From Streptococcus sobrinus DSM 20742 = ATCC 33478 (lineage in GTDB: Bacteria > Bacillota > Bacilli > Lactobacillales > Streptococcaceae), in assembly GCF_000686605.1 (NCBI RefSeq), contig NZ_JMLC01000013.1, positions 1 through 58,854 on the forward strand: a stretch of 58,854 nucleotides of DNA, read 5' to 3'. Position 1 is the first letter of the stretch; every line of letters starts with the position of its first letter. The notes beneath the pieces are model-generated. The model was not told the origin of the DNA and made no database searches. It saw only the letters and a list, made by a program, of their open reading frames with translations. This document shows positions 39,542 to 49,300 of the stretch, one piece after another. The translations under genes were made by a program, and so were the position numbers.

Positions 39542-39958
39542 TTACTCATCCTCCCCTCCTTGTTCTAAGTTTAATTCATTAACATAGACAAGAGAAGTGC
39601 GTGCCTCTTCAACTAAGCTTCTCATTTCCTCATTCGACAAGTAAGACTCTGATGGCTTCAAGACTGTTGATAATACAATTGGTAAATTCATTCCTGTAAT
39701 CAGATGTGTATGCTCTCGCAGACGGTAGGGAAACAATTTTTGATTGACCGAACCTGATAACAAATCCGTGAAAATTAACACTTCAGTTTCTTTTGGGAAG
39801 CCTGCAAATAGTTCTTTAATCTTTTGATCAATTGCCTGACCATCCACGTAAGCATCTAAAGCCATCAAATTATCTTGTTCGCCAGCCAAAAACTCTATAC
39901 TACTTTTTAGGCCTGAAGCCATATGATTATGAGAAGCTAATAAAATCTTTCTATCCAC
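39542..39958 (-). CDS. PTS mannose-family EIIA
   Basis: A cytoplasmic phosphocarrier between HPr and EIIB. 138 residues; active His in SHNHMASG near residue 10-12; the family pattern LIFTDLLSGSVNQ follows. Start is GTG (39958-39956) with AGGAAA upstream. It ends two bases before the GH31 start codon, so the two are translationally linked. Confidence 0.88.
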   Translation of the reverse strand: MDRKILLASHNHMASGLKSSIEFLAGEQDNLMALDAYVDGQAIDQKIKELFAGFPKETEVLIFTDLLSGSVNQKLFPYRLREHTHLITGMNLPIVLSTVLKPSESYLSNEEMRSLVEEARTSLVYVNELNLEQGGEDE

Positions 39959-39970
39959 TGTATTTCCTTT

Positions 39971-40813
39971 CTATTTATTAGGCATAACCCCTAAAATACC
40001 AAAGTAAGAACTAGCTAAAGAGAAAACAATAATAGCAATAATAATTTTTGTAGGCGTCCACCATTTTGACTCCAGCATTTTATAGACAATATAAGTCAAG
40101 ATTGCTGCTAAAAGGGAAGGCATGATAGCATCTAAAATTTTATCTTGAACTGGTAATTTTACCTTGCCAGCAACAAATGTTAAAGGAGTATAAACCTTAA
40201 CTACGGTAGAAACCAAGGCACCTACTACCATCAAACCAAAGGAAGACATGGCATCAGTAAAGATAGATAGCTTATCACTAAAATCTGTCACCAGTTTAAC
40301 ACCAGAAGTATAGCCTAGGTCAAAGAGTTTAATCCGAATCCAAAATAGAATAGCTCCAACAATAATCCAAGCAATAGCTCCTAAAGGATTCCCTTTTATG
40401 GCCATGTAACCTGAGATTGAACCCATAACTGTTGGTAAAAGAACCCAAATTAGAGTATCTCCAATACCCGCGAAAGGTCCCATCAGAGATGTCTTCAAGG
40501 CTTGAACGGCATCCTTAGATTCAATACCATCTTTTTCTTCCATTGCTGTGGTTGCCCCTAGGATGATATTTCCCATTGCAGTAGTTGTATTGAAATATTT
40601 AAAATGATTATCCAAAGCCTCTTTGTATTCTTCATCCTTTAGATAAATCTTTCTGAGTAATTTAGCTAACGACCACACAACCGAACTAGCCTGACCAGAT
40701 TCATAATTATATAAAGCAGATCCCATAAACATCCATCTTAAAATGGCATTATGACGGTCCTTTTTAGTAATCGTTGCTTTATTATTTTCTGCTTTTACCT
40801 CTTTATTCATCAT
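39971..40813 (-). CDS. PTS mannose-family EIID
   Basis: A membrane component that, with EIIC, forms the sugar channel. It has the family block FMGSALYNYESGQASSVVW near the N-terminus, MGPFAGIGDTLIW in the middle and several C-terminal helices. ATG 40813 is preceded by AAGGAG at six to seven bases; the ORF could be read 24 bases longer without such a site. 280 residues. It overlaps the EIIC gene by 11 bases. Confidence 0.9.
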   Translation of the reverse strand: MMNKEVKAENNKATITKKDRHNAILRWMFMGSALYNYESGQASSVVWSLAKLLRKIYLKDEEYKEALDNHFKYFNTTTAMGNIILGATTAMEEKDGIESKDAVQALKTSLMGPFAGIGDTLIWVLLPTVMGSISGYMAIKGNPLGAIAWIIVGAILFWIRIKLFDLGYTSGVKLVTDFSDKLSIFTDAMSSFGLMVVGALVSTVVKVYTPLTFVAGKVKLPVQDKILDAIMPSLLAAILTYIVYKMLESKWWTPTKIIIAIIVFSLASSYFGILGVMPNK

Positions 40814-41603
40814 AATCATCTCCTTCATCCGCCACAAGAGAATTTGCTACACCATTCTGCTTCATTGTTGACTCTTTCAATTGGCTTTGATAAACCACAA
40901 TTGCAGCCGCCGCGCCAAAAATAGAAATTCCAATAATAGGAACCTTTAAGTAGGCGCTTAAAGCAAAACCAATAAGTACCGCCCAGAAATATTTCTTTAC
41001 AGGCATATAGCGTAGCAATAAAGCAAGCCCCAAAACAGGTAGCATTCCACCAGCAATATTTAAACCATTGGTAACCCATTCTGGAATTACTCTCAAAATC
41101 GCTTTAACAAGACCGGGTCCTACTGTAACAATGATAGTAACAATAATGACGCTCTTTAGCATAAACATAATTGGTCCTGCCCAGCCCCAAAGCCGCATTT
41201 GTTTAAATTTACCTTCATGTACCAGCCTTTGCATTTTATGGGCAACAAAGTTATTCAGGATTTTAACCAAGACATCGAAGTTAATAGCTAATAATCCCAC
41301 TGGCAGACCAACTGCAACAGCAGTTTCTAATCCCGACCCTGTTCTAATTGACAGGAAGGTTCCGACTAATGCAGCAAGTCCATAGTCAGGGACTGAAGCG
41401 CCACCTAAACCTGCTACACCCAAAGACATCAATTGAAAAGTACCACCAATTAATAATCCAGTACTGACATCACCCATAATAAAGCCGACCAGCATCCCCG
41501 TAATGACTGCCCAATAGTTAAATATCGTAATACCTAGGTTATCCATTACAACATATGCAGACAGCAAAACAACTAATATATCTTGTATAATTTCTACTGA
41601 CAT
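40803..41603 (-). CDS. PTS mannose-family EIIC
   Basis: An integral membrane channel subunit, 266 residues, about eight helices. It shows TGLLIGGTFQLMSLGVAGLG and PDYGLAALVGTFLSI, typical of EIIC of the Man/Sor family. A long cytoplasmic tail ends DEGDDYDE. An AAGGAG site precedes ATG 41603. It is the second gene of the operon. Substrate not deducible; sorbose, GalNAc or glycan-derived disaccharides are candidates. Confidence 0.9.
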   Translation of the reverse strand: MSVEIIQDILVVLLSAYVVMDNLGITIFNYWAVITGMLVGFIMGDVSTGLLIGGTFQLMSLGVAGLGGASVPDYGLAALVGTFLSIRTGSGLETAVAVGLPVGLLAINFDVLVKILNNFVAHKMQRLVHEGKFKQMRLWGWAGPIMFMLKSVIIVTIIVTVGPGLVKAILRVIPEWVTNGLNIAGGMLPVLGLALLLRYMPVKKYFWAVLIGFALSAYLKVPIIGISIFGAAAAIVVYQSQLKESTMKQNGVANSLVADEGDDYDE

Positions 41604-41619
41604 ATTCTTTTACTCCTTC

Positions 41620-42111
41620 TCAATTAAATGTTTTACCTTTAATTGCTGATTCAAAATCAACAGCCGGATCATCAGGAATATATTGAATTCGAATTGGTAC
41701 CCCTCTAGAAGCAATCTCCCTAAGGTCATCAACTTCCCTTTGATCAAGGTTTACAAACTTACTAATATTTGTTTTGGTTTCATCTGCAAATACAATTCCT
41801 AAATTAACACTTGGAATTTTAATACCAATATCGAGTAATTGAATCAAGATGGAAGGTTCTTTGACAATCACAAAGACGTCCTGTTGGTCATATTTGCCAT
41901 TTTGGAAATTGTTAAGAGCCTTTTGGGTATCAATAATACTCATCCCGGTACCTACAGGTTTAGCCATCAACATTGAAGACTTTACCTCCGGCTGATGACT
42001 TACCATATCATCAATCACCATAAACCTCTTGGGATTTAATTGTGAATTCCATTGATTGACAACAATCCCATGAATCAACCGTTGATCAATCCTTGCATCA
42101 ATAACCGTCAT
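41620..42111 (-). CDS. PTS mannose-family EIIB
   Basis: A cytoplasmic subunit that transfers phosphate from EIIA to the sugar. 163 residues; the phospho-His is in RIDQRLIHGIVVNQW near residue 15. It is the first gene of the operon, with AGGAGG well placed before ATG 42111 and a promoter at 42209-42237. Confidence 0.92.
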   Translation of the reverse strand: MTVIDARIDQRLIHGIVVNQWNSQLNPKRFMVIDDMVSHQPEVKSSMLMAKPVGTGMSIIDTQKALNNFQNGKYDQQDVFVIVKEPSILIQLLDIGIKIPSVNLGIVFADETKTNISKFVNLDQREVDDLREIASRGVPIRIQYIPDDPAVDFESAIKGKTFN

Positions 42112-42188
42112 TTGAAAAACCTCCTGATATTAGAAAATTTAAAACGTTCTATCCGATAAAAACATGTAAAACAGAGTATTTTTATATA

Positions 42189-42202
42189 TGTAAACGCTTT
42201 CT
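42189..42202 (-). promoter_or_regulatory. cre site downstream of the PTS operon promoter
   Basis: The plus strand reads TGTAAACGCTTTCT, an excellent match to the cre consensus, just after the expected transcription start. CcpA bound here would block elongation or initiation. Confidence 0.8.
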
Positions 42203-42208
42203 AATTTT

Positions 42209-42237
42209 ATTTTACTTAAAACGTTTCAAGTTGTCAA
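42209..42237 (-). promoter_or_regulatory. PTS-GH31-lacI promoter with operator in the spacer
   Basis: On the minus strand TTGACA (42237-42232) and TAAAAT (42214-42209) are spaced by 17 bases. The spacer (42215-42230) is the near-palindrome CTTAAAACGTTTCAAG, typical of LacI-family operators centred on CG. A related AAAACGTT half is at 42141-42148. Confidence 0.8.
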
Positions 42238-42371
42238 TGCCTCATCTAAATTTGTTAAATTTTCCACTCACTTCTGCAAAAGAGTAAGATCAGTTAAAAT
42301 TTGTCTAAAGCTAGTGCAGGACATGGGCGCTCGCCACAGTAGCTGCCATTACAAGTCTCAGGGCCTTTTTA

Positions 42372-42410
42372 TTCAACAAATCCTTTGTACTTGCAAAAGG
42401 ATTTGTTGAA
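42372..42410. repeat. Perfect 15-bp AT-rich inverted repeat
   Basis: TTCAACAAATCCTTT (42372-42386) and its exact complement (42396-42410) with a nine-base loop. Neither strand has a U-tract next to it. The remaining parts of 42240-42490 show no gene. Confidence 0.6.
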
Positions 42411-42493
42411 ATCTAGTTTTCGCACCACTCAAACTACATCAATGTGCCTAAGCTCATCATTGACAATACTACCTGCTTTCGCAAAGGTATATA

Positions 42494-42522
42494 GAAAAAA
42501 CCAGCCCACTTCCGAGCTGGCT
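42494..42522 (-). terminator. Terminator of the trpXYZ-type operon
   Basis: On the minus strand CCAGC / GCTGG (42516-42520 / 42501-42505) is followed by TTTTTTC. Confidence 0.75.
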
Positions 42523-42529
42523 CACATAG

Positions 42530-43288
42530 CTATTCAAAAAAGGCATAGTAGTCGTTGAGAGCCATTTGACTCTTGGCCTCTTGATCCAGATCTTTGATGA
42601 TTTTGCCCTCCTTCATAACAATTAGGCGATTACCATACTTGAGGGCATCCTCCATGTGGTGAGTAATCATGAGACCGGTCAAGTGCTCCCGCTCCATAAT
42701 TTCATCGGTCAGCTCCATCAAAGATTGGCTGGTCTTGGGATCCAGAGCCGCTGTATGTTCATCCAAGAGCAGCAAATCAGGCCGTTTGACAGTGGCCATA
42801 AGGAGGCTGAGGGCCTGACGCTGACCGCCTGAGAGGAAGCCTGTTGGCGTATCTAGGTGTTTGTCCAAGCCATTACCAATCTGAGCAATCAGCTTTTGAA
42901 AATCATCTCGAAAAGCCTGAATTTTACGAGGAACCAGCCCCCGACTTTCGCCACGATACTTGGCAATGAGGAGATTTTCCGCTACGGTCATCCGAGGGGC
43001 TGTCCCCATCTTGGGATCTTGGAAGACCCGAGCCAGATACTTGGCCCGTTTTTGAGCAGGCAGATGGGTCACGTCGTCACCCAAGATATGGATAGAACCC
43101 GAGGTCAATATGAGGGTCCCAGCAATTACATTAAAGAGAGTGGATTTCCCAGCACCATTACCGCCTAGGATGGTGATGAAGTCGTGCTCGTAAATGTCCA
43201 GACTGACACTATCCAAAATGGTCTTGTCGGCATCATAACCATTGCTGACGGTGACGGTGGCATTTTTTAATTCTACAATTTTTGTCAT
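42530..43288 (-). CDS. trpZ: ABC transporter ATPase (TrpZ-type)
   Basis: 252 residues with Walker A GGNGAGKSTLFN, signature LSGGQRQALS, Walker B LLLLDEHTAAL and the His switch MITHHMED. It energises the permease, whose stop overlaps this gene's start by four bases. The family is the ABC group with a TrpX-like binding protein; the T-box upstream supports tryptophan. Gene name is by analogy. Confidence 0.85.
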   Translation of the reverse strand: MTKIVELKNATVTVSNGYDADKTILDSVSLDIYEHDFITILGGNGAGKSTLFNVIAGTLILTSGSIHILGDDVTHLPAQKRAKYLARVFQDPKMGTAPRMTVAENLLIAKYRGESRGLVPRKIQAFRDDFQKLIAQIGNGLDKHLDTPTGFLSGGQRQALSLLMATVKRPDLLLLDEHTAALDPKTSQSLMELTDEIMEREHLTGLMITHHMEDALKYGNRLIVMKEGKIIKDLDQEAKSQMALNDYYAFFE

Positions 43289-44148
43289 CGTGATAACCTA
43301 ACCCCCTTGAAGAATTTTTCCTTGAATCTAGGCACAATCAGGAAGATTGCCAGAATCAGAGCACTGAAGAGTTTGAGGTAGTTGGTATTGAAACCAAGGG
43401 CCACTACTGCCCAAATCAGAATTTGGTAGAGAACCGAGCCAATCATAATGGCGATAAACCGCTCCAGCATGGTCAAATTGGCAAACATGACCTCACCGAT
43501 GATGATGCTGGCCAGACCGATAACGATAACGCCAATCCCTTTGGAAACGTCGGCATAACCGTCCTGTTGGCTGACCAGGGCACCGGACAAGGCAATGATC
43601 CCATTAGAAACCACCAGGCCCATCAGCTCCATATTATCGGTATTGATGCCAAAACTGCGGGCCATTTCCCGATTGTCCCCTGTGGCAATATAGGCCTGAC
43701 CCAGGCGGGTATTGAGGAAGAAGATAATCAAAAGAATAACCAAAACGACGACAATGGTCCCTAAAATCAGGAGGTTGAGCTCCTTGCTAAAGGGCAGAAA
43801 ATCCTGCAGGAGCCTGCGATTCAGGAGGCCCAGGTTGGAACGCCCCATGACCATGAGCATGATTGAGTTACAAGAGGTCATGACCAGAATCCCAGCCAAA
43901 ATGGTGGGAATCTTTCCTCGAGTATAAAGGAGACCAGTTGCGAAACCAGCCAGACAGCCAGCCCCGACCGAAGCCAGGGTAGCCAAGAGAGGATTGACCC
44001 CCTGGGTAATCAGGGTAACGGCTACCGCTCCGCCCAGAGGGAAGCTCCCTTCTGTTGTCATATCGGGGAAATCCAGAATTCTAAAGGTCAGGTAAATCCC
44101 AATCCCCAAAATAGCCCATAAGAGGCCCTGTGAAATTGTTGAAACCAT
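43285..44148 (-). CDS. trpY: ABC transporter permease (TrpY-type)
   Basis: 288 residues starting MVSTISQGLLWAILGIGIYL, with GAGGAGA before ATG 44148; the ORF could extend to 44280 but that stretch is intergenic repeat. About nine membrane helices of the BPD_transp_2 (LivH-like) type, with GIGVIVIGLASIIIGEV. It is separated from the binding-protein gene by 525 bases of repeat and hairpin sequence, unusual for an operon. Confidence 0.87.
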   Translation of the reverse strand: MVSTISQGLLWAILGIGIYLTFRILDFPDMTTEGSFPLGGAVAVTLITQGVNPLLATLASVGAGCLAGFATGLLYTRGKIPTILAGILVMTSCNSIMLMVMGRSNLGLLNRRLLQDFLPFSKELNLLILGTIVVVLVILLIIFFLNTRLGQAYIATGDNREMARSFGINTDNMELMGLVVSNGIIALSGALVSQQDGYADVSKGIGVIVIGLASIIIGEVMFANLTMLERFIAIMIGSVLYQILIWAVVALGFNTNYLKLFSALILAIFLIVPRFKEKFFKGVRLSR

Positions 44149-44219
44149 AAAATTTTTCTCCTCGGAAGAAATTGTATTGTCGGTCAATAATAGCGACCAA
44201 CAGAAACTAGTAAGTGAGC

Positions 44220-44362
44220 TAGGGAGTGGGACAAAAATCGTGATTTCGGAGAAATCGATTTTGTTGTCCCACCCCCGCACAGTTGATTAGGATGGCCGCT
44301 ATCACTTGCTTAGCAAGGGATAAGGACTTCCAATCAACCACTGCGTCAAACTGTTTGATGTT
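44220..44362. repeat. Dispersed repeat, modules M1 and M3, between trpX and trpY
   Basis: M1: GTGGGACAAAAATCG pairs with CGATTTTGTTGTCCCAC (44226-44272), a long hairpin. M3 (44277-44360): CGCACAGTTGATT / AATCAACCACTGCG with an inner CTTGC-TTA-GCAAG. The same modules are at 28386-28600. Confidence 0.8.
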
Positions 44363-44553
44363 GATAAAGTAACGAGGTCGAGACCTTATCTCTGCCTCCT
44401 AGTTGAACAAGCATTTGAATGCTTAGAGAAACTGCTCAATGAACAGAACACGTCTACACTTCTGTGAAAATAGAGTAAGCTTCCTAGGTGTTTCATCATC
44501 TTCGTCCGCTTCCCTAAGATCTTTGAAGTGCTTAACGCCCTTGCGACTCGTAG

Positions 44554-44655
44554 ATAAAGCAGTCGATGATACTGCTTTATCGAAATTAGCCAGGGACATA
44601 GAAAGCTAAGATAATAGCTTTCGTAGTCACTCTAAATGATGATGATAGAGTGACT
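44554..44655. other. Series of hairpins in the trpX-trpY gap
   Basis: Three perfect hairpins in a row: ATAAAGCAGT/ACTGCTTTAT (44554-44580), GAAAGCT/AGCTTTC (44601-44622) and AGTCACTCTA/TAGAGTGACT (44625-44655). None is followed by a U-tract on the minus strand, so they resemble mRNA-stabilising or processing structures rather than terminators. The section 44370-44553 shows no gene. Confidence 0.55.
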
Positions 44656-44673
44656 TTGTCCGTGGTATCTTGT

Positions 44674-45678
44674 TTATTTAATCACCAGTCCAGATTTTTT
44701 GGCATCCTTGAGGGTTGAATCTGGAATTGTTACATCCAATTGTTTGGCTACCTTGAGGTTGACGGCTGGACTGCCAGTATCGACTACCTTAACGGGAATA
44801 TTGGCTACCTTTTTGCCCTTAAGAATCTGCACAGCAATCTTGCCGGTTTCCACGCCCAGTTGACGTTGACTCTGATAGACCGAAGCTAGGCCCCCTTCCT
44901 TGAGCATGGTATCGACACTTGGATAAATCGGCAACTTATTACTATTGGCAATGGAAACAACCGTCGTGAAGGCCGAAGCAATGGTGTTGTCCTGAGGAAT
45001 CCAGAGGGCATCGACTTCCTTGCTGATGACATTCATGGTCGTGGTGATTTCATTAGTCGATGGGACAGCGTAAGTCTTGACCTTGAGGCCGGCCTTTTGG
45101 GCCGCCTGGCTGAAATTTTTGACCTGGGAAACCGAATTGTCCTCGCTACTAGCATAGAGGATACCGACCGTTTTGGTCTGTGGAGTCACGGCTTGAATCA
45201 ATTTAACCGCATCGGCAATCGGTACCTGATTAGAGGTCCCCGTGACATTGCCCGTCGGATGTTTGAGATTGGTGACCAGCTTGGCTCCAATCGGGTCGCT
45301 AATAGCCCCCATGACAACTGGTGTATCCTTGCTGGCATTGGCCAGACCCTGGGCTGCCGGAGTGGCAATCCCGATTAGGACATCATTGTGGCCGTCAGCC
45401 AACTGCTTACTCATGGTCGCAATCTTGGATTGGTCACCTTCGGCATTGAGGAATTGAATCTTAACTCGGTCGCCAGAGTAGCCTTCCTTAGCCAGTTCAT
45501 CCTTAATCCCTACATAGATTTCATCCAGAGCCTCGTGGGTGACATATTGCAGCACCCCAACCTTAACCGTGCGGTTGCCTTGGCTCTTTTGACCCAAGTG
45601 CCACTCATCCCGAATCACACAGGCCAGGGTAAAGATAATTAAGAGGGACAAAACTGCCCACAAACGCTTATTTTTCAT
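44674..45678 (-). CDS. trpX: ABC transporter substrate-binding protein (TrpX-type)
   Basis: 334 residues. The N-terminal hydrophobic segment (residues 6-22, RLWAVLSLLIIFTLACV) could act as signal anchor; the cysteine lacks a clear lipobox. The ABC_sub_bind family body is VKVGVLQYVTHEALDEIYVG, then GIATPAAQGLANAS and SVDTMLKEGGLAS. GGAGGAAC precedes ATG 45678. It is the first gene after the T-box, so expression should rise when the cognate tRNA is uncharged. Tryptophan as ligand is inferred from the family and the T-box. Confidence 0.87.
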   Translation of the reverse strand: MKNKRLWAVLSLLIIFTLACVIRDEWHLGQKSQGNRTVKVGVLQYVTHEALDEIYVGIKDELAKEGYSGDRVKIQFLNAEGDQSKIATMSKQLADGHNDVLIGIATPAAQGLANASKDTPVVMGAISDPIGAKLVTNLKHPTGNVTGTSNQVPIADAVKLIQAVTPQTKTVGILYASSEDNSVSQVKNFSQAAQKAGLKVKTYAVPSTNEITTTMNVISKEVDALWIPQDNTIASAFTTVVSIANSNKLPIYPSVDTMLKEGGLASVYQSQRQLGVETGKIAVQILKGKKVANIPVKVVDTGSPAVNLKVAKQLDVTIPDSTLKDAKKSGLVIK

Positions 45679-45849
45679 AGAGTTCCTCCGTTAAATAACC
45701 AAGTTTAGGATAAAATCAGCCAGTTCTCAAAACTATAATTTAATGAAAGAGGGAATTATTCATCACTTGGCATAGTCACCATTTGTCGCTTGACACCTGC
45801 AGAGAGGGCAAATCATCCAGAAAGTTGGGCTGAATTTTGGAAAAATAAA

Positions 45850-46123
45850 AGCCCTCACACTCCTTAAGGAATGTGAGGGCGTAGTCCACGCGGTGCCACC
45901 TCAATTGAAGAGTCCAACTTTAGAAGCCTCTTCATCTCTTCGTCTAACAACGACTAGCAGGATAGGGTGTGCTAAACCCGAGGACTATGTGTTATCCTCA
46001 AATCTCTCACTCATCAGTTATACCAACGAGCCACTTGTAACAGCCCAATGTTCAGAAGTCCTAACTGCTTGTTCACAATAACCACAAGCTCCCTGAAAGC
46101 TCTGACAACTTACTTTTCTGTTT
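45850..46123 (-). ncRNA. T-box leader of the trpXYZ-type operon
   Basis: The minus strand contains the T-box core GGTGGCACCGCG (45900-45889), then a strong terminator GCCCTCACATTCC / GGAGTGTGAGGGC (45851-45880) followed by TTTTATTTTT. Upstream is a stem-I-like region (46020-46105). A UGG triplet (46033-46031, in ACAAGTGGCTC) lies where the specifier could be and fits tryptophan, but the fold was not computed. Uncharged tRNA would favour the antiterminator. Confidence 0.9.
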
Positions 46124-46129
46124 AATATT

Positions 46130-46157
46130 ATTATACATGTTTTGCAAGGGCTGTCAA
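46130..46157 (-). promoter_or_regulatory. Promoter of the T-box operon
   Basis: On the minus strand TTGACA (46157-46152) and TATAAT (46135-46130) are spaced by 16 bases; both hexamers are perfect. The remaining gap to sbcC (46158-46322) shows no gene. Confidence 0.85.
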
Positions 46158-46322
46158 GATGAATTTTCAGAAAATTTAGCGATTATCATTTTGGCGTTAA
46201 TTCTCAAAGTAAGTTCCAGTTAGGTGGCCAGATGGGACAAGCCACAAGGCCTCAAGTTAACTAGCCTGCTGAATTTAATAGGCAGAGGTCAGGCAAAGAA
46301 GACTTGCTGTTTGTAGCACATC

Positions 46323-49300
46323 TTAGTCTGCCTTCACCCTAATCCGACTTGAGCCATCCGGTCCCTTGTCGATAAGGACCTGCTGCTGGATGGTGTCCTT
46401 CATTTCCTTGACGTGGCTGATGACACCGACTAGACGATTTTGACCAATTTGTTCCAGAACAGCAATAGCCTTGTCTAGGGTGTCCTCGTCCAAGGAACCG
46501 AAACCTTCATCAATAAAGAGGGTTTCAACCAAGGCCCCGTTGCTGGTATTTTGCACGACCTCCGACAGGGAGAGAGCAATGGCCAGGGAGGCGATAAAGG
46601 TCTCACCACCCGATAGCGAGGAGGCGGGCAACTCCTTATTATTGGCCCGGTCATAGATATTTATATCCAGACCCGACTGGCTATTGCCAGCCCCCTCTTT
46701 GCCAATCAAAAATTCAAACTGCCGATTGCTGAGGAGGCCTATGTAATGGTCGTTGGCATAGGTCAGAATCTCTTCCAAATAGGCCTGGATGACATAGGTT
46801 TCCAGCTTGAGCCGTTGACTTCCCGTCTCTGTTCCGCTAATGATATTTTTGAGCTGGGATAACTGGCGAAACTCTTCCAAATGGTGACCGGCCTGAGCCA
46901 GAAGCTGCTCAATCTCTGTCACCAAGTGCTCAACCTGATCCAGCTGGTGCTGGCTGAGAGCCAACTGGCTAGCCGCCTGATTAAGAGCCAATTCCGCTGC
47001 TTCTTTTTTCTGGGCAAGGGCTTGCAGGTCTGGTTTTTCCTGGTCAGCCAGAAGCTGATTGAGCTGGGCCAGACTGGCCTCCACTTGCTCGCGATTTTGC
47101 TGGTACTTGGTCAGCCAGGTCTGCAGAGTCACTTGCTGACCATCTGTTAGCTCAGCCAACCAAGCCTCAAGTTGGGAAAAGTCATGGGTCAAGGCGGCTG
47201 GGTCTGCTAGTCTAGCCTCAAGGTCTTGGCTCAGGCTATCCAAATCGGCTTGAATGGTCTGCAAACTTTCCTTTTGACTAGACAGACCTCCTTCTAGGCC
47301 AGACAAGACCTCCTTTTGGTTAGCTACTTGCTTTTGACAGCTGTCAAATTTCTGGCGGAAGGCCTGGTAGGCTTCCCTTCTCTGGGCAATTTCTGCCTCA
47401 TAATAATCTGGAGTCTGTAAGTCTGGATGGGCTTGGAGGAGCTGTTTTCGGCTCCGCTCTAGGGTTTTAATCTGGCCAGATAAACTTGCCCTTCCCTCTT
47501 GAACCTTTTGTTGGGCTTGGTTCAAATTGGCCAGATTCTGAGCCAGCTCTTCTAATTGCTGGTCCTGCTTAGCCTTCCTATCAAAGAGAGCCTGGTAGCT
47601 TTGCTTAAGTTGGTCCTTTAATTTTTGACCAAGTTCTTGGCTATAGGTTTCCTCCCAGATAAAGTCAGGAAGGTAGGCAGAAATCTTTTCCTGCAAGGTT
47701 TGATAATTTGCCTCTAAGGCCTGAGATTGTTCCTGAACAAATCTCTTATTATCAATCAACTGACTGCTTAATTGGCTGACCTCAAGCTGCTGGGCTTGCA
47801 GAGCTTCCTGCTTCTGGGCCAGCTCTGCTTCCAAATTTTCTACCCTTTGAGAGAGATTGGCTAAAGCTCCTTCATCAACCGCTCCAGCTTGACTACCTGG
47901 ATGATCCAGCGAGCCACAGACTGGACAGGGGCTGCTGTCCTCTAATTCATCCTGGAGCTTGGCTACCATCAATTTGAGCTGATCCCGCTTGCTAGCCTTA
48001 AGCCAATCCTGCAGAACAGCCAGGTCCGCTTCTAACTGGACTTGACTTCCCAGGCTCGTCGTTCTTCGCTCAGCGAGCTTCTGCCCTGCTTCCTGTAAAT
48101 CAACCTGCTTTTCTAGACCAGTCGCCAAGTCACCAGCTATCAGCCCTTGGACCTCCTCTTTGACTGACCTTAAGGTAAAGAGGTCCTGGTCAGAAATCAG
48201 ACTAGCCTGTAAATTGGCCTGGGCCTGCTGGACCTGCTGCTCTTGCTGAGCCAGGTCTTTCTGGTCCTTTTCTAATTTAGTCAGAGAGGCTTGGGCGGAC
48301 TGCAGTTCGCTCTGCTCTTTAGCCAGAGTCTGTGCACTATTTAGAGCCAGACGCAAAGTCTCAATCTCAGCCTGACTGGCCTCAACCTGGGCCTGTTGTC
48401 CCTGCAAGCGGGATAATTGCTCTTCCAGCGGTTTTAGTTTTCTTTGACCTGCTGTCAAGTCTGCCTGCAAGCTGGCTATAGAATTTTCCAACTCACGACC
48501 AGTAGCCTGCTTGCTTTTTTCTTCCTTGACCAAATCAGCCAAACTAGCTGCAAAATTAAGCTGGGCCAGCTTGGCTTGCTTCTTTTGATAAGCCTCAGCC
48601 TGGTCCAAAATTTCAGTTTGGTAGCGGGCCTCTTGAACCTGGCGGTCTTGAAATTGGCTGGCCAGTTTTTGCGCCACTTGATAGGTCTGGTCTGCCTGCT
48701 TAGCCTCCTTTTGAGCCCGAGCCTTTTGCTTTTCTGCCTCTTCCAATTCACTCTGATAATGTTTAAGGCGGGTCTGGGCCAAGCTCAAGCCTTGGTCGCC
48801 ACTTGCTTCAGCAAATGCTTCCCTTTCTTGAATGGTCCAAATTTGGCTGGCAAAATGGGCATCTAAAGCCGTTTGAAACTGGCTCTGCTCCTGTTTAGCC
48901 TGGGACCATTTTTGAACCAGATCTTCCTCAAATTTGGCAAAGACCTGAGTCGCAAAAATCTGTCGCAGAATCGGAAGTTTCTCGCTGGTGGGCGACTTGA
49001 GGAACTGACTGAACTGGTACTGGGGCAAAAGAATAATCTGCTTGAACTGCTCACTAGTCAGCCCCAGAAGGTCAACGACCGCTTGGTTGGTCTCCTTGGA
49101 CTTGCCTGCTAACTTATCAAGCTCCAAACCACCGACAGCATCTACGACCGCCAGACTGGCCTTGCTGGTTCCGATTCCCTTACCGCGATCCAGGCCCTTG
49201 CGCGGTTTTAAATCTAGCTCCCGCTCAAGACGATAGAGCTGGTTATGGTGCTGGAAATAGAAAACTACCTTAGTCCTAGGGTCCGTAAGCCCTGCGAAGG

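Noticed and set aside
45893..46081. 62-codon frame in the T-box region
   Set aside because: It overlaps the T-box core and terminator; it is RNA structure, not coding sequence.
48444..48866. 140-codon frame opposite sbcC
   Set aside because: Leu-rich antisense shadow of the Gln/Lys-rich coiled coil; no ribosome-binding site.
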